Shown piece by piece: positions 1 to 11,042 of a stretch of DNA of 25,000 nucleotides. This DNA is from Glandiceps talaboti (lineage: Eukaryota; Hemichordata; Enteropneusta; Spengelidae). The DNA lies in contig NC_135567.1 of assembly GCF_964340395.1 (NCBI RefSeq), forward strand, positions 1,343,109 through 1,368,108, given 5' to 3'. The notes below the pieces were generated by a model. That model saw only the letters and a program-made list of their open reading frames with translations. It ran no database searches and was not told the origin of the DNA. Made by a program: the position numbers and the translations under genes. How positions within the stretch are numbered: position 1 is the stretch's first letter; each line of letters opens with the position of its first letter.

Positions 1-832
1 CCAGTATGTGTTAGCAACTGGAAGGGTTAATGTCTACACCAGTCCTATGTTAACACCAGACTAGCTCAGTGCTAACACAAGGCTGACACTAACACCTCAC
101 CAGTATGTGTTAGCAACTGGAAGGGTTAATGTCTGTACCAGTCCTATGTTAACACCAGACTAACTCAGTGCTAACACAAGGCTGACACTAACACCTCACC
201 AGTATGTGTTAGCAACTGGAAGGGTTAATGTCTGTACCAGTCCTATGTTAACACCAGACTAGGTCAGTGCTAACACAAGGCTGACACTAACACCTCACCA
301 GTATGTGTTAGCAACTGGAAGGGTTAATGTCTGTACCAGTCCTATGTTAACACCAGACTAACTCAGTGCTAACACAAGGCTGACACTAACACCTCACCAG
401 TATGTGTTAGCAACTGGAAGGGTTAATGTCTGTACCAGTCCTATGTTAACACCAGACTAGCTCAGTGCTAACACTAGACTGACACTAACACCTCACCAGT
501 ATGTGTTAGTAACTGGAAGGGTTAATGTCTACACCAGTCCTATGTTAACACCAGACTAACTCAGTGCTAACACTAGACTGACACTAACACCTCACCAGTA
601 TGTGTTAGCAACTGGAAGGGTTAATGTCTGTACCAGTCCTATGTTAACACCAGACTAACTCAGTGCTAACACTAGGCTAACACTAACACTACACCAGTAT
701 GTGTTAGCAACTGGAAGGGTTAATGTCTATACCAGTCCTATGTTAACACCAGACTAGCTCAGTGCTAACACTAGGCTAACACTAACACTACACCAGTATG
801 TGTTAGCAACTGGAAGGGTTAATGTCTATTAT
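1..832. repeat. 99-bp satellite array, about 8.4 copies
   Basis: Units begin with CCAGTATGTGTTAGCAACTG at 1, 100, 199, 298, 397, 496, 595, 694 and 793, so the period is exactly 99 bp with no indels. The last copy breaks off near 832. Units differ by a few substitutions, for example CTACACC/CTGTACC and ACAAGG/ACTAGA. Each unit holds 9-bp inverted arms (TGCTAACAC and GTGTTAGCA, e.g. 70-78 and 107-115) and several TAACAC submotifs. The left edge of the array lies outside the window. I see no coding potential. Confidence 0.95.
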
Positions 833-1578
833 GTTCAAACCTAATGATGATAGGATACGCAAGAAATAAATTGAACGGTGAAAGCTGACCTATGACCTAC
901 GACCTATGACCTGTGCAAACTTTCACTCTATGTTCTACAGAAATGAATTGCTGAACCATATATTGATGTATCTACATGTACATGTTTGTACAATGTATCT
1001 AATTCAAATCTTGTTTCATCACATCATCTTTTAAGGTCGTCGGTCATTTTACAACTCATTTATCTAGCCAAGCATAGCAACCACAATTATAATATTTTAT
1101 TATTTCATTATTTATTATTTTACTTTTTTCAGAATCTTTCAGTAATTACGCATATTTTTTTAAAAACTTGTTTATCGAGCAATTTTCAGTCGATATGAAA
1201 GAATTTATGTAGGATGTGTTAGATTTATGTTTTCTTATTTGTCTTACTTCTACAGACATACCATGTTATTTTTAAATATTATTTATTACACAATTTATCT
1301 ATATAAGGTCTAACAAAAAACAACAGTGGCAATAGTGTTGTAGCACAACTATACAGTTTTTAAAAATGTTTACCCACATGCTGATCAGTGTGTGAACTTA
1401 AGGGAAAATGACTACTGGTCATAAGGACCAACATGTAGCAAATACTGCTGGTCCTTAAGGAAAACTGCTGGTCCATATTCAATACAGTTCACATTCACAA
1501 CCTGTATCTACACTTTTATTTCATCAATCAATTTCATCCAATTTTGGATTCGCAGCCAAGTAATTTTTGACTTTGTGA
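833..1578. other. AT-rich non-coding stretch
   Basis: No convincing exon on either strand. The stretch contains the TGACCT repeat at 886-912. It also has a motif near 1320-1352 ending TAGCACAACT that resembles 10950-10980, which suggests a dispersed repeat. Around 1407-1475 there are several short GGTCC/GGACC inversions. The small open frame at 986-1198 has the low-complexity Phe/Leu/His-rich look of random AT-rich DNA. Confidence 0.6.
886..912. promoter_or_regulatory. Four tandem TGACCT-type half-sites spaced by 1 bp
   Basis: TGACCT (886-891), TGACCT (893-898), CGACCT (900-905) and TGACCT (907-912) follow each other with single-base spacers. On the other strand this is a DR1 arrangement of AGGTCA, the layout bound by RXR, HNF4 and COUP-type nuclear receptors. 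It could equally be a short 7-bp microsatellite. Function is inference only. Confidence 0.25.
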
Positions 1579-1815
1579 CTAGAGATTTTCATTTGTAACT
1601 ATGAACCCAGAGACTATGTGGCTGAATGTATTCATTCCAAATACATATCCATAGATTGTAGATAATATTGGTGAATGAATCAATAAATCTACATTATCTG
1701 CAATCTCTAAGAGATCACAGTCCTCTCCTTCCTCTCTGTACGATTCACTAAATTCTGAATCACATAATCCAAAGTCAGATTCATCGTCTGTGTCAACAGC
1801 TGATGTAGCTTTCAA
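1579..1815 (-). other. Short acidic open frame, coding status doubtful
   Basis: The minus strand is open for about 78 codons with an Asp/Glu/Ser-rich first half (DTDDESDFG near the start, EEGEDCDLLE further on) and a hydrophobic second half. The compositional contrast is unlike the surrounding AT-rich noise, so it could be an exon or transposon remnant. There is no ATG at the upstream end; the frame would begin at TTG. I see no convincing splice acceptor just upstream. I do not recognise a family. The strand matches the CerS1-like gene, and ceramide synthases often end in an acidic tail, but nothing here proves a link. Confidence 0.15.
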
Positions 1816-1983
1816 ACTCTTAGCGAATGTACACTCACAAATTCATCATAGCAGAAAGTTTTGTCGGACAACTATCCCTCTTGAAAACTATGTATAAATT
1901 GCTTTATTTCAATTTCCATCCACACAGTGACACAGAGCGGTTTTGTCTTCTTTCAGTGTTTACTCAGTGTTTCGATTTCTTGA

Positions 1984-2301
1984 TATCACTACTCTGATCA
2001 TGCAACAACACTTGTGAACCTAAATCAAACAGACTTAGATATGTTGTGTCTGCTCGTTGGACATGGAACGTGCCTCAATTCAGATCATGTTGTGTCTCCC
2101 CGTTGGACATGGGACATGCCTACTCTTCAAGATGACGTCATGGAATAAACCATTCAACAACAAGTCATTGAGAATGACATAGTCCCCGCTATGATTGGGT
2201 TTTAAGGAATTATCACTACTCTGATCACGCAACAACACTTGTGAACCTAAATCAAACAGACTTAGATATGTTGTGTCTGCTTGTTGGACATGGAACATGC
2301 C
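1984..2301. repeat. 91-bp direct duplication 227 bp apart
   Basis: The stretch 1984-2074, beginning TATCACTACTCTGATCA, recurs at 2211-2301 with only about three substitutions. Both copies end in TTGGACATGGAAC-type sequence. The TTGGACATGG phrase recurs in the 151-bp repeats to the right, so this is probably the left part of the same interspersed element. The spacer holds a TGACGTCA palindrome at 2133-2140. Confidence 0.8.
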
Positions 2302-2889
2302 TACAACAATAAAGGATTGGTCGGGTATGGGGGATCATTATCACGATGAAAATGGATATGCACATGTATGTCATAGAACACTGTCCTAATACCAACTTTG
2401 AATGAGATCTTTTCAAGCATGTCTGAGTTATGGCTTTGGACATGGAAAATTCACAAACAAAATGGCTGCCAGGCAGCCATATTGGATCGTATCACGATGA
2501 AAATGGATATGCACATGTATGTCATAGAACACTGCCCTAATACCAACTTTGAATGAGATCTGTTCAAGCATGTCTGAGTTATGGCTTTGGACATGGAAAA
2601 TTCGCAAACAAAATGGCTGCCAGGCAGCCATATTGGATCGTATCATGACAACAATGAATATGCACATATATGCCATAGAACACTGTCCTAATACAAACTT
2701 TGAATGAGATCTGTTCAAGCATGTCTGAGTTATGGCTTTAGACAGGGAAAATTTGCAAACAAAATGGCTGCTAGGCGGCCATATTGGATTGTATCATGAA
2801 ACAAATTGACGTGCATATGTATGCCATTGTATGTTGCCCCTGTACCAAGTTTGAAAAAAATTGGTCCAGGCATCTCCAAGAAACGGCTG

Positions 2890-2945
2890 CGGACGGACGG
2901 ACGGACGGACGGACGGATGGACGGACGCACGCACGGACAGACGGA
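2890..2945. repeat. (GGAC)n microsatellite inside the interspersed repeat
   Basis: About 13 GGAC units, the later ones degraded to GGAT, GCAC and ACAG. The tract sits between the repeat tail and the terminal hairpin, so it is probably an expandable internal tract of that element. Confidence 0.9.
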
Positions 2946-2957
2946 ACCCAATCCATA

Positions 2958-2990
2958 AGTCCCCATCCCGGACTTCATCCGATGGTGACT
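2958..2990. repeat. Terminal hairpin of the interspersed repeat
   Basis: AGTCCCCATC (2958-2967) pairs with GATGGTGACT (2981-2990), 9 of 10 bases, around a 13-base loop containing CCGGACTTC. AATAAAGGATG follows at once. Hairpins of this form mark the ends of some short non-autonomous elements in marine invertebrates; assignment to a named family is not possible here. Confidence 0.55.
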
Positions 2991-3349
2991 AATAAAGGAT
3001 GGGTCAGGTATGGAGGGGGGGGGGGACCTGTTCAAGCATCATGTCTGCATTATGGCTTTGGACATGAAAACTGTGCCAACAAAATGGCTGCCAGGCAGCC
3101 ATATCGGATTGTATCTTGACGAAAATGGATATGCACATGTATGTCATTGAATACTGTGCTAATACCAACTTTGAATGAGATCTGTTCAAGCATGTCTGAG
3201 TTAAGCATGTCTGAGTTATGGTTTTGGACAGGGAAAATTCACAAACAAAATGGCTGCAAGGCGGCCATAATGGATCATATTTGACGTGCATATGTATGCC
3301 ATAGTATGTTGCCCCTGTACCAAGGTGGAAAAATTGTTCCAGGCATCTC

Positions 3350-4291
3350 AAAACATGACAAACTAATATCGCTGGGACTTACTGCTAGTATCTGTAAATG
3401 GGTGTTACATTTTTTATAAGATCGATCACAAGTTGTTAAAATTGGAAATAATTATTCACAATCTCTAGTTCTTAATACACCACCGTGGGCGGATTAATCA
3501 AAAACGATGAAACATCATATCGTAATGAAGTGAACTCTATCATAACATGGTGCTCTGAAAACAATCTTGAACTGAATGTCAAAAAGACCAAAGAGATTAT
3601 TGTGGACTTTCGAAAGAATCCATCTGATATTGTTCCTCTAGTCATCAACAATTCAGAGGTTGAAATATTGCAGTATTTTAAGTTTCTCGGTGTTTACCTC
3701 TCAGCCGATCTGAAATGGGAAATCAATACTGATCATATTGTGAAGAAAGCACAGAAAAGACTGTTCTTCTTAAGACGATTGAGAAGTTTCCGTGTCAGCC
3801 AGGGACTGTTGATTAAGTTCTACCGAGCGGTGATTGAGAGTGTCCTGACACTGTCAATCATCGCAATGCCACAGTTGATGACCGGAAACGTCTCAATCGA
3901 ATCGTTAACACTGCCAGTAGCATCATTGGATGCCAACTTCCTTCTCTTAATGAGTTGTACAATGCTCAAGTAAAGAAAAGAGCTCAGTCAATTGTAAAAG
4001 ACGATTTCCATCCAGCACGTAATTTATTCCAACTTATGCGCTCAGGTGAGCGGTACCGTTCGATCAAATCAGGTTCTAATCGCACATTGTTTAGCTTTTA
4101 CCCAACTGCAGTCCGCACTCTTAATGAATCAATTTAAGTTCTCTATTGACGCATCAATTTCGTGTTAGGAGTCCTCTAAAGAATACTGTTTTTGTAAATT
4201 TTTCATTACACGCAAAATCAACGCACATTTCATTATATATGTATCAGTATATATATATGACAATAAAACACATATCATATCATATATATAT
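3350..4291 (+). mobile_element. Truncated Rex1/CR1-like non-LTR retrotransposon with internal deletion
   Basis: A 942-bp insertion splits the preceding repeat. The repeat reads ...CCAGGCATCTC up to 3349 and resumes ATCTCCAAGAAATGG at 4292; the 5-bp ATCTC at 3345-3349 and 4292-4296 fits a target-site duplication. The intact phrase CATCTCCAAGAAACGG exists near 2872 for comparison. The 3' end is an AATAAA-containing tail followed by CATAT/TATA simple repeats. The coding part lacks the endonuclease and most of the reverse transcriptase, so the copy is dead. Confidence 0.8.
3354..4137 (+). pseudogene. Broken reverse-transcriptase remnant of the Rex1/CR1-like LINE
   Basis: Three coding pieces are visible. 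Piece 1 (3354-3416) reads HDKLISLGLTASICKW... and continues after a TAA stop (3417-3419) to 3479, ending SLVLNT, the stretch just before the GxPQG motif in this family. Piece 2 starts near 3479 with TTVGGLIKNDE, the stretch just after the YADD active-site box, and runs through ENNLELNVKKTKEI and FKFLGVYL to about 3860. The segment with GxPQG and YADD, roughly 40 residues, is missing. Piece 3, in another frame, runs from about 3865 to 4137 through RLNRIVNTASSIIG, QSIVKDDFHPARNLF and FYPTAVRTLNES, the usual C-terminal end. The catalytic core is absent, so no activity is possible. The family name is from recognition of these motifs. Confidence 0.8.
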
Positions 4292-4515
4292 ATCTCCAAG
4301 AAATGGCTCCGGACATTTTTTCAGCACACAGCACCATGAAAGGCTTTGAATTCTATTTCAGTGAGTAAGTTGATCTTGTATAGTGACAGTATAGAATAGG
4401 TTGATAGGTTACTGACGTTTCAAATCACATCTACACAATACATACACAGCACGTTTACACTGTTGATAACCTAATTCTATTCACCATGTTATTATATCTA
4501 TGAATCATGTCTTGT
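4292..4515. other. Short spacer between LINE insertion and 54-bp array
   Basis: The first about 25 bp continue the interrupted interspersed repeat (CTCCAAGAAATGGCTCCGGAC). The rest is unique. It has a weak imperfect inverted repeat, AGAATAGGTTGATAGG near 4392 against AACCTAATTCTATT near 4468. No exon seen. Confidence 0.5.
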
Positions 4516-5271
4516 ACCTGTATAAATGGGCTAAACTACAACTCTGCTAACAGAAAGGTTTATAGCAATACCTGTATAAATGGGCTAAACTACAACTCTG
4601 CTAACAGAAAGGTTTATAGCAATACCTGTATAAATGGGCTAAACTACAACTCTGCTAACAGAAAGGTTTATAACAATACCTGTATAAATGGGCTAAACTA
4701 CAACTCTGCTAACAGAAAGGTTTATAGCCATACCTGTATAAATGGGCTAAACTACAACTCTGCTAACAGAAAGGTTTATAGCAATACCTGTATAAATGGG
4801 CTAAACTACAACTCTGCTAACAGAAAGGTTTATAGCAATACCTGTATAAATGGGCTAAACTACAACTCTGCTAACAGAAAGGTTTATAGCCATACCTGTA
4901 TAAATGGGCTAAACTACAACTCTGCTAACAGAAAGGTTTATAGCAATACCTGTATAAATGGGCTAAACTACAACTCTGCTAACAGAAAGGTTTATAGCCA
5001 TACCTGTATAAATGGGCTAAACTACAACTCTGCTAACAGAAAGGTTTATAGCTATACCTGTATAAATGGGCTAAACTACAACTCTGCTAACAGAAAGGTT
5101 TATAGCCATACCTGTATAAATGGGCTAAACTACAACTCTGCTAACAGAAAGGTTTATAGCTATACCTGTATAAATGGGCTAAACTACAACTCTGCTAACA
5201 GAAAGGTTTATAGCTATACCTGTATAAATGGGCTAAACTACAACTCTGCTAACAGAAAGGTTTATAGCCAT
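4516..5271. repeat. 54-bp minisatellite, 14 copies
   Basis: Fourteen 54-bp units run without indels. Nearly all variation is at one base, in TATAGC[A/C/T]ATA, plus one unit with AACAAT. The plus strand is open through the array because 54 is a multiple of 3. An ATG at 4507 would give a 257-codon frame of 18-residue repeats (TCINGLNYNSANRKVYSN), closed by TGA at 5278-5280. The variable base changes Asn/His/Tyr and there are no synonymous differences, so the open frame is explained by the homogeneous repeat and is not evidence of a protein. Confidence 0.95.
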
Positions 5272-5289
5272 TGTGGGTGAATTAATTAC

Positions 5290-5545
5290 AATGAGTATAA
5301 CACTGTCAGTGAAGTAAAGCACTTTCTCTATGTGATACACTCCTTTATAGCATTCATATCAAGTGTAAAAGTACATTGTATACTGTTTCAATTGGTTTAT
5401 TTAGCAGACACATGTAGCATGTGGCCTTTTTAATGTGATCAATGAGCAAATGAAACAATATACTTTTACACTTGATATGGATGCTATAAATGATTGTGAT
5501 ACATACAGAAAACACTTTACTTTGGTGTTATGGGTAGTACCCAAC
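5290..5545. repeat. Imperfect foldback (inverted repeat) element
   Basis: The 28 bp at 5346-5373 are the reverse complement of 5461-5488 with one mismatch. The similarity extends outward: GTAAAGCACTTTCT at 5314 pairs with the complement of the AGAAAACACTTTAC stretch ending near 5521, and TATAACAC near 5296 with GTGTTAT near 5526. It also extends inward: ATTG...TTTCA near 5374-5392 pairs with TGAAACAAT at 5451-5459, with a 7-bp gap. The arms are each roughly 75-100 bp and the loop about 55 bp, the structure of a foldback or MITE-like element. Confidence 0.6.
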
Positions 5546-5621
5546 AACTTAGTTTACATGTATGTGTTCTACATACAATATTACCCACCTTCTACATCTA
5601 TATTTCAATTTCACTTTGTCA

Positions 5622-7590
<1,969 letters not shown>

Positions 7591-10440
7591 TGTATACTAG
7601 TGGTATTTACACAATGTGCCTGTATACTAGTGGTATTTACACAATGTGTCCGTATACTAGTGGTATTTACACAATGTGTCCGTATACTAGTGGTATTTAC
7701 ACAATGTGCCCGTATACTAGTGGTATTTACACAATGTGTCCGTATACTAGTGGTATTTACACAATGTGTCTGTATACTAGTGGTATTTACACAATGAGCC
7801 TGTATACTAGTGGTATTTACATAATGTGCCTGTATACTAGTGGTATTTACACAATGTGCCTGTATACTAGTGGTATTTACACAATGTGCCTGTATACTAG
7901 TGGTATTTACACAATGTGCCTGTATACTAGTGGTATTTACACAATGTGCCTGTATACTAGTGGTATTTACACAATGTGCCTGTATACTAGTGGTATTTAC
8001 ACAATGTGCCTGTACACTAGTGGTATTTACACAATGTGCCTGTATACTAGTGGTATTTACACAATGTGTCCGTATACTAGTGGTATTTACACAATGTGTC
8101 TGTATACTAGTGGTATTTACACAATGTGCCTGTATACTAGTGGTATTTACACAATGTGCCCGTATACTAGTGGTATTTACACAATGTGCCTGTATACTAG
8201 TGGTATTTACACAATGTGCCTGTATACTAGTGGTATTTACACAATGTGCCTGTATACTAGTGGTATTTACACAATGTGCCTGTATACTAGTGGTATTTAC
8301 ACAATGTGCCTGTATACTAGTGGTATTTACACAATGTGCCTGTATACTAGTGGTATTTACACAATGTGCCTGTACACTAGTGGTATTTACACAATGTGCC
8401 TGTATACTAGTGGTATTTACACAATGTGTCCGTATACTAGTGGTATTTACACAATGTGTCTGTATACTAGTGGTATTTACACAATGTGCCTGTATACTAG
8501 TGGTATTTACACAATGTGCCCGTATACTAGTGGTATTTACACAATGTGCCTGTATACTAGTGGTATTTACACAATGTGCCTGTATACTAGTGGTATTTAC
8601 ACAATGTGCCTGTATACTAGTGGTATTTACACAATGTGTCTGTATACTAGTGGTATTTACATAATGTGTCCGTATACTAGTGGTATTTACACAATGTGCC
8701 TGTATACTAGTGGTATTTACACAATGTGCCTGTATACTAGTGGTATTTACACAATGTGTCTGTATACTAGTGGTATTTACATAATGTGTCCGTATACTAG
8801 TGGTATTTACACAATGTGTCTGTATACTAGTGGTATTTACACAATGTGCCTGTATACTAGTGGTATTTACACAATGTGTCCGTATACTAGTGGTATTTAC
8901 ACAATGTGTCTGTATACTAGTGGTATTTACACAATGTGTCTGTATACTAGTGGTATTTACACAATGTGCCTGTATACTAGTGGTATTAACATAATGTGCC
9001 TGTATACTAGTGGTATTTACATAATGTGTCTGTATACTAGTGGTATTTACACAATGTGCCTGTATACTAGTGGTATTTACACAATGTGTCTGTACACTAG
9101 TGGTATTTACACAATGTGTCCGTATACTAGTGGTATTTACACAATGTGTCTGTATACTAGTGGTATTTACACAATGTGCCCGTATACTAGTGGTATTTAC
9201 ACAATGTGCCTGTATACTAGTGGTATTTACACAATGTGCCTGTATACTAGTGGTATTTACACAATGTGCCTGTATACTAGTGGTATTTACACAATGTGCC
9301 TGTATACTAGTGGTATTTACACAATGTGCCTGTATACTAGTGGTATTTACACAATGTGTCTGTATACTAGTGGTATTTACACAATGTGCCCGTATACTAG
9401 TGGTATTTACACAATGTGCCTGTATACTAGTGGTATTTACACAATGTGCCCGTATACTAGTGGTATTTACACAATGTGTCCGTATACTAGTGGTATTTAC
9501 ACAATGTGCCCGTATACTAGTGGTATTTACACAATGTGCCCGTATACTAGTGGTATTTACACAATGTGTCTGTATACTAGTGGTATTTACACAATGTGCC
9601 TGTATACTAGTGGTATTTACACAATGTGCCTGTATACTAGTGGTATTTACACAATGTGCCTGTATACTAGTGGTATTTACACAATGTGCCTGTATACTAG
9701 TGGTATTTACACAATGTGCCTGTATACTAGTGGTATTTACATAATGTGTCTGTATACTAGTGGTATTTACACAATGTGTCCGTATACTAGTGGTATTTAC
9801 ATAATGTGCCTGTATACTAGTGGTATTTACATAATGTGTCTGTATACTAGTGGTATTTACACAATGTGCCCGTATACTAGTGGTATTTACACAATGTGCC
9901 TGTATACTAGTGGTATTTACACAATGTGCCTGTATACTAGTGGTATTTACACAATGTGCCTGTATACTAGTGGTATTTACACAATGTGTCCGTATACTAG
10001 TGGTATTTACACAATGTGTCCGTATACTAGTGGTATTTACACAATGTGCCCGTATACTAGTGGTATTTACACAATGTGTCCGTATACTAGTGGTATTTAC
10101 ACAATGTGCCTGTATACTAGTGGTATTTACACAATGTGCCTGTATACTAGTGGTATTTACACAATGTGCCTGTATACTAGTGGTATTTACACAATGTGCC
10201 TGTATACTAGTGGTATTTACACAATGTGCCTGTATACTAGTGGTATTTACACAATGTGCCCGTATACTAGTGGTATTTACACAATGTGCCTGTATACTAG
10301 TGGTATTTACACAATGTGTCTGTATACTAGTGGTATTTACACAATGTGCCTGTATACTAGTGGTATTTACACAATGTGCCTGTATACTAGTGGTATTTAC
10401 ACAATGTGTCCGTATACTAGTGGTATTTACACAATGTACT
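7591..10440. repeat. 30-bp minisatellite, 95 units without indels
   Basis: 2850 bp are exactly 95 units containing TATACTAGTGGTATTTACAC, with no length variants; only the last unit diverges at its end. Variation sits mainly at two C/T sites in GTG[C/T]C[T/C]GTA, giving four unit types. Rarer changes are ACAC to ACAT and TATAC to TACAC. A 12-unit block is duplicated: the order from about 7861 to 8220 recurs 360 bp later, including the rare TGTACACTAG unit (8011 and 8371). Shorter block copies occur, e.g. 8641 and 8761. Frames of about 976 codons are open on both strands, but the variants change residues (Leu/Pro, Ala/Thr, Gln/Arg) and the minus frame starts at GTG, so I do not call a gene. The array lies in intron 2 of the CerS1-like gene. 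Confidence 0.97.
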
Positions 10441-10446
10441 TTACGG

Positions 10447-10672
10447 TCTTTAGTGGCTATGTCTGTAACGTTCACTTCTGTAACTTTATGGTCTTTGGTG
10501 GTCAGTGTCTGTAACTTTATGGTGTATGGTGGTTACTGTCTGTAACTTTACGGTTATTGGTGGTTATGTCTGTAACTTTACGGTTATTGGTGGTTACTGT
10601 CTGTAACTTTACGGTTATTGGTGGTTACTGTCTGTAACTTTACAGTCTTTGGAGGTTACTGTCTGTAACATT
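10447..10672. repeat. 30/31-bp minisatellite, about 7 units
   Basis: Units of the form TCTGTAACTTTACGG plus TTATTGGTGGTTACTG repeat with a period of 30-31 bp. The outer units are more divergent. The array starts within about 10 bp of the end of the 30-bp array and ends about 20 bp before the donor of CerS1 exon 2. It is unrelated in sequence to the larger array. Confidence 0.85.
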
Positions 10673-10690
10673 ATTGTTTTACTGACTTAC

Positions 10691-10850
10691 CTGAAAATAT
10701 ATTGGGAGGGTCCTGAAATATGGTGTAGTCTTTGTTGAATAGTACATGGTAGGTATATAAGACAGAACAAAGGTACCACACTGCTTTGAAAGAACATTCT
10801 GGGATTTTCTCCGCTGCCTTGGGATCCAAATGCATTTTATTGTAGACTGG
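10691..10850 (-). CDS. CerS1-like ceramide synthase, exon 2 (partial gene)
   Basis: Ceramide synthases of the LAG1/TLC family join a fatty acyl-CoA to a sphingoid base in the endoplasmic reticulum membrane. On the minus strand the exon follows an acceptor (TTCTTAACAG, AG at 10852-10851) and ends at a donor (CAG|GTAAGT, GT at 10690-10689). Its 160 bp give 53 codons plus one base: PVYNKMHLDPKAAEKIPECS, a hydrophobic stretch (FKAVWYLCSVLYTYHVLF), then DYTIFQDPPNIFS. This matches the CerS1 pattern from family knowledge: LFRP...QP..AAKMPESAWKF, a membrane segment, DYPFFHDPPSVFY. It enters in phase 0, directly after exon 1 residue Lys86. CerS1 lacks the Hox-like domain of CerS2-6, and none is seen. 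The TLC catalytic exons (His-His motif) are not in the window. Confidence 0.85.
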
Positions 10851-11042
10851 CTGTTAAGAAAAGACCGACAAGAGAATTAGAATTAATAGTTGATAAGTAC
10901 ATACTTGTATTAGAGAAATGCTAAAAGGTTGTGTATACATGCAAAATAAAACAACAATGGTGTTCTAGCACAACTGCAAAACTTGTGATATTCAAAAAAA
11001 AACAATATCTATCAACATGCCAATCCATATTTGTTATCTGTG

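Larger units (their letters stand above)
2302..3349. repeat. Interspersed repeat with 151-bp palindromic subunits, (GGAC)n tract and terminal hairpin
   Basis: The anchor TGGCTTTGGA occurs at 2431 and 2582, with variants at 2733, 3053 and 3219. The first steps are 151 bp; the last is 166 bp because a 15-bp piece (AGCATGTCTGAGTTA) is duplicated near 3195-3215. Each subunit contains a near-perfect palindrome, ATGGCTGCC-A-GGCAGCCAT. A distinct tail (GACGTGCATATGTATGCCAT, then GTTGCCCCTGTACC) appears twice, near 2808 and 3284. The first tail runs into CCAAGAAACGGCTGCGGAC and the (GGAC)n tract, then a hairpin and AATAAAGGATGGGTCAGG. The second tail is interrupted by a LINE at 3349. This looks like a non-autonomous mobile repeat, present here as a complex of at least two copies. 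Confidence 0.75.

Noticed and set aside
1-832. Telomere-like GGGTTA motif in the 99-bp unit
   Set aside because: Only an isolated GGGTTAA per unit, not a TTAGGG tandem run.
2080-3351. Several short minus- and plus-strand frames in the 151-bp repeats
   Set aside because: They recur with each repeat unit and include translations of the (GGAC)n tract; repeat by-products.
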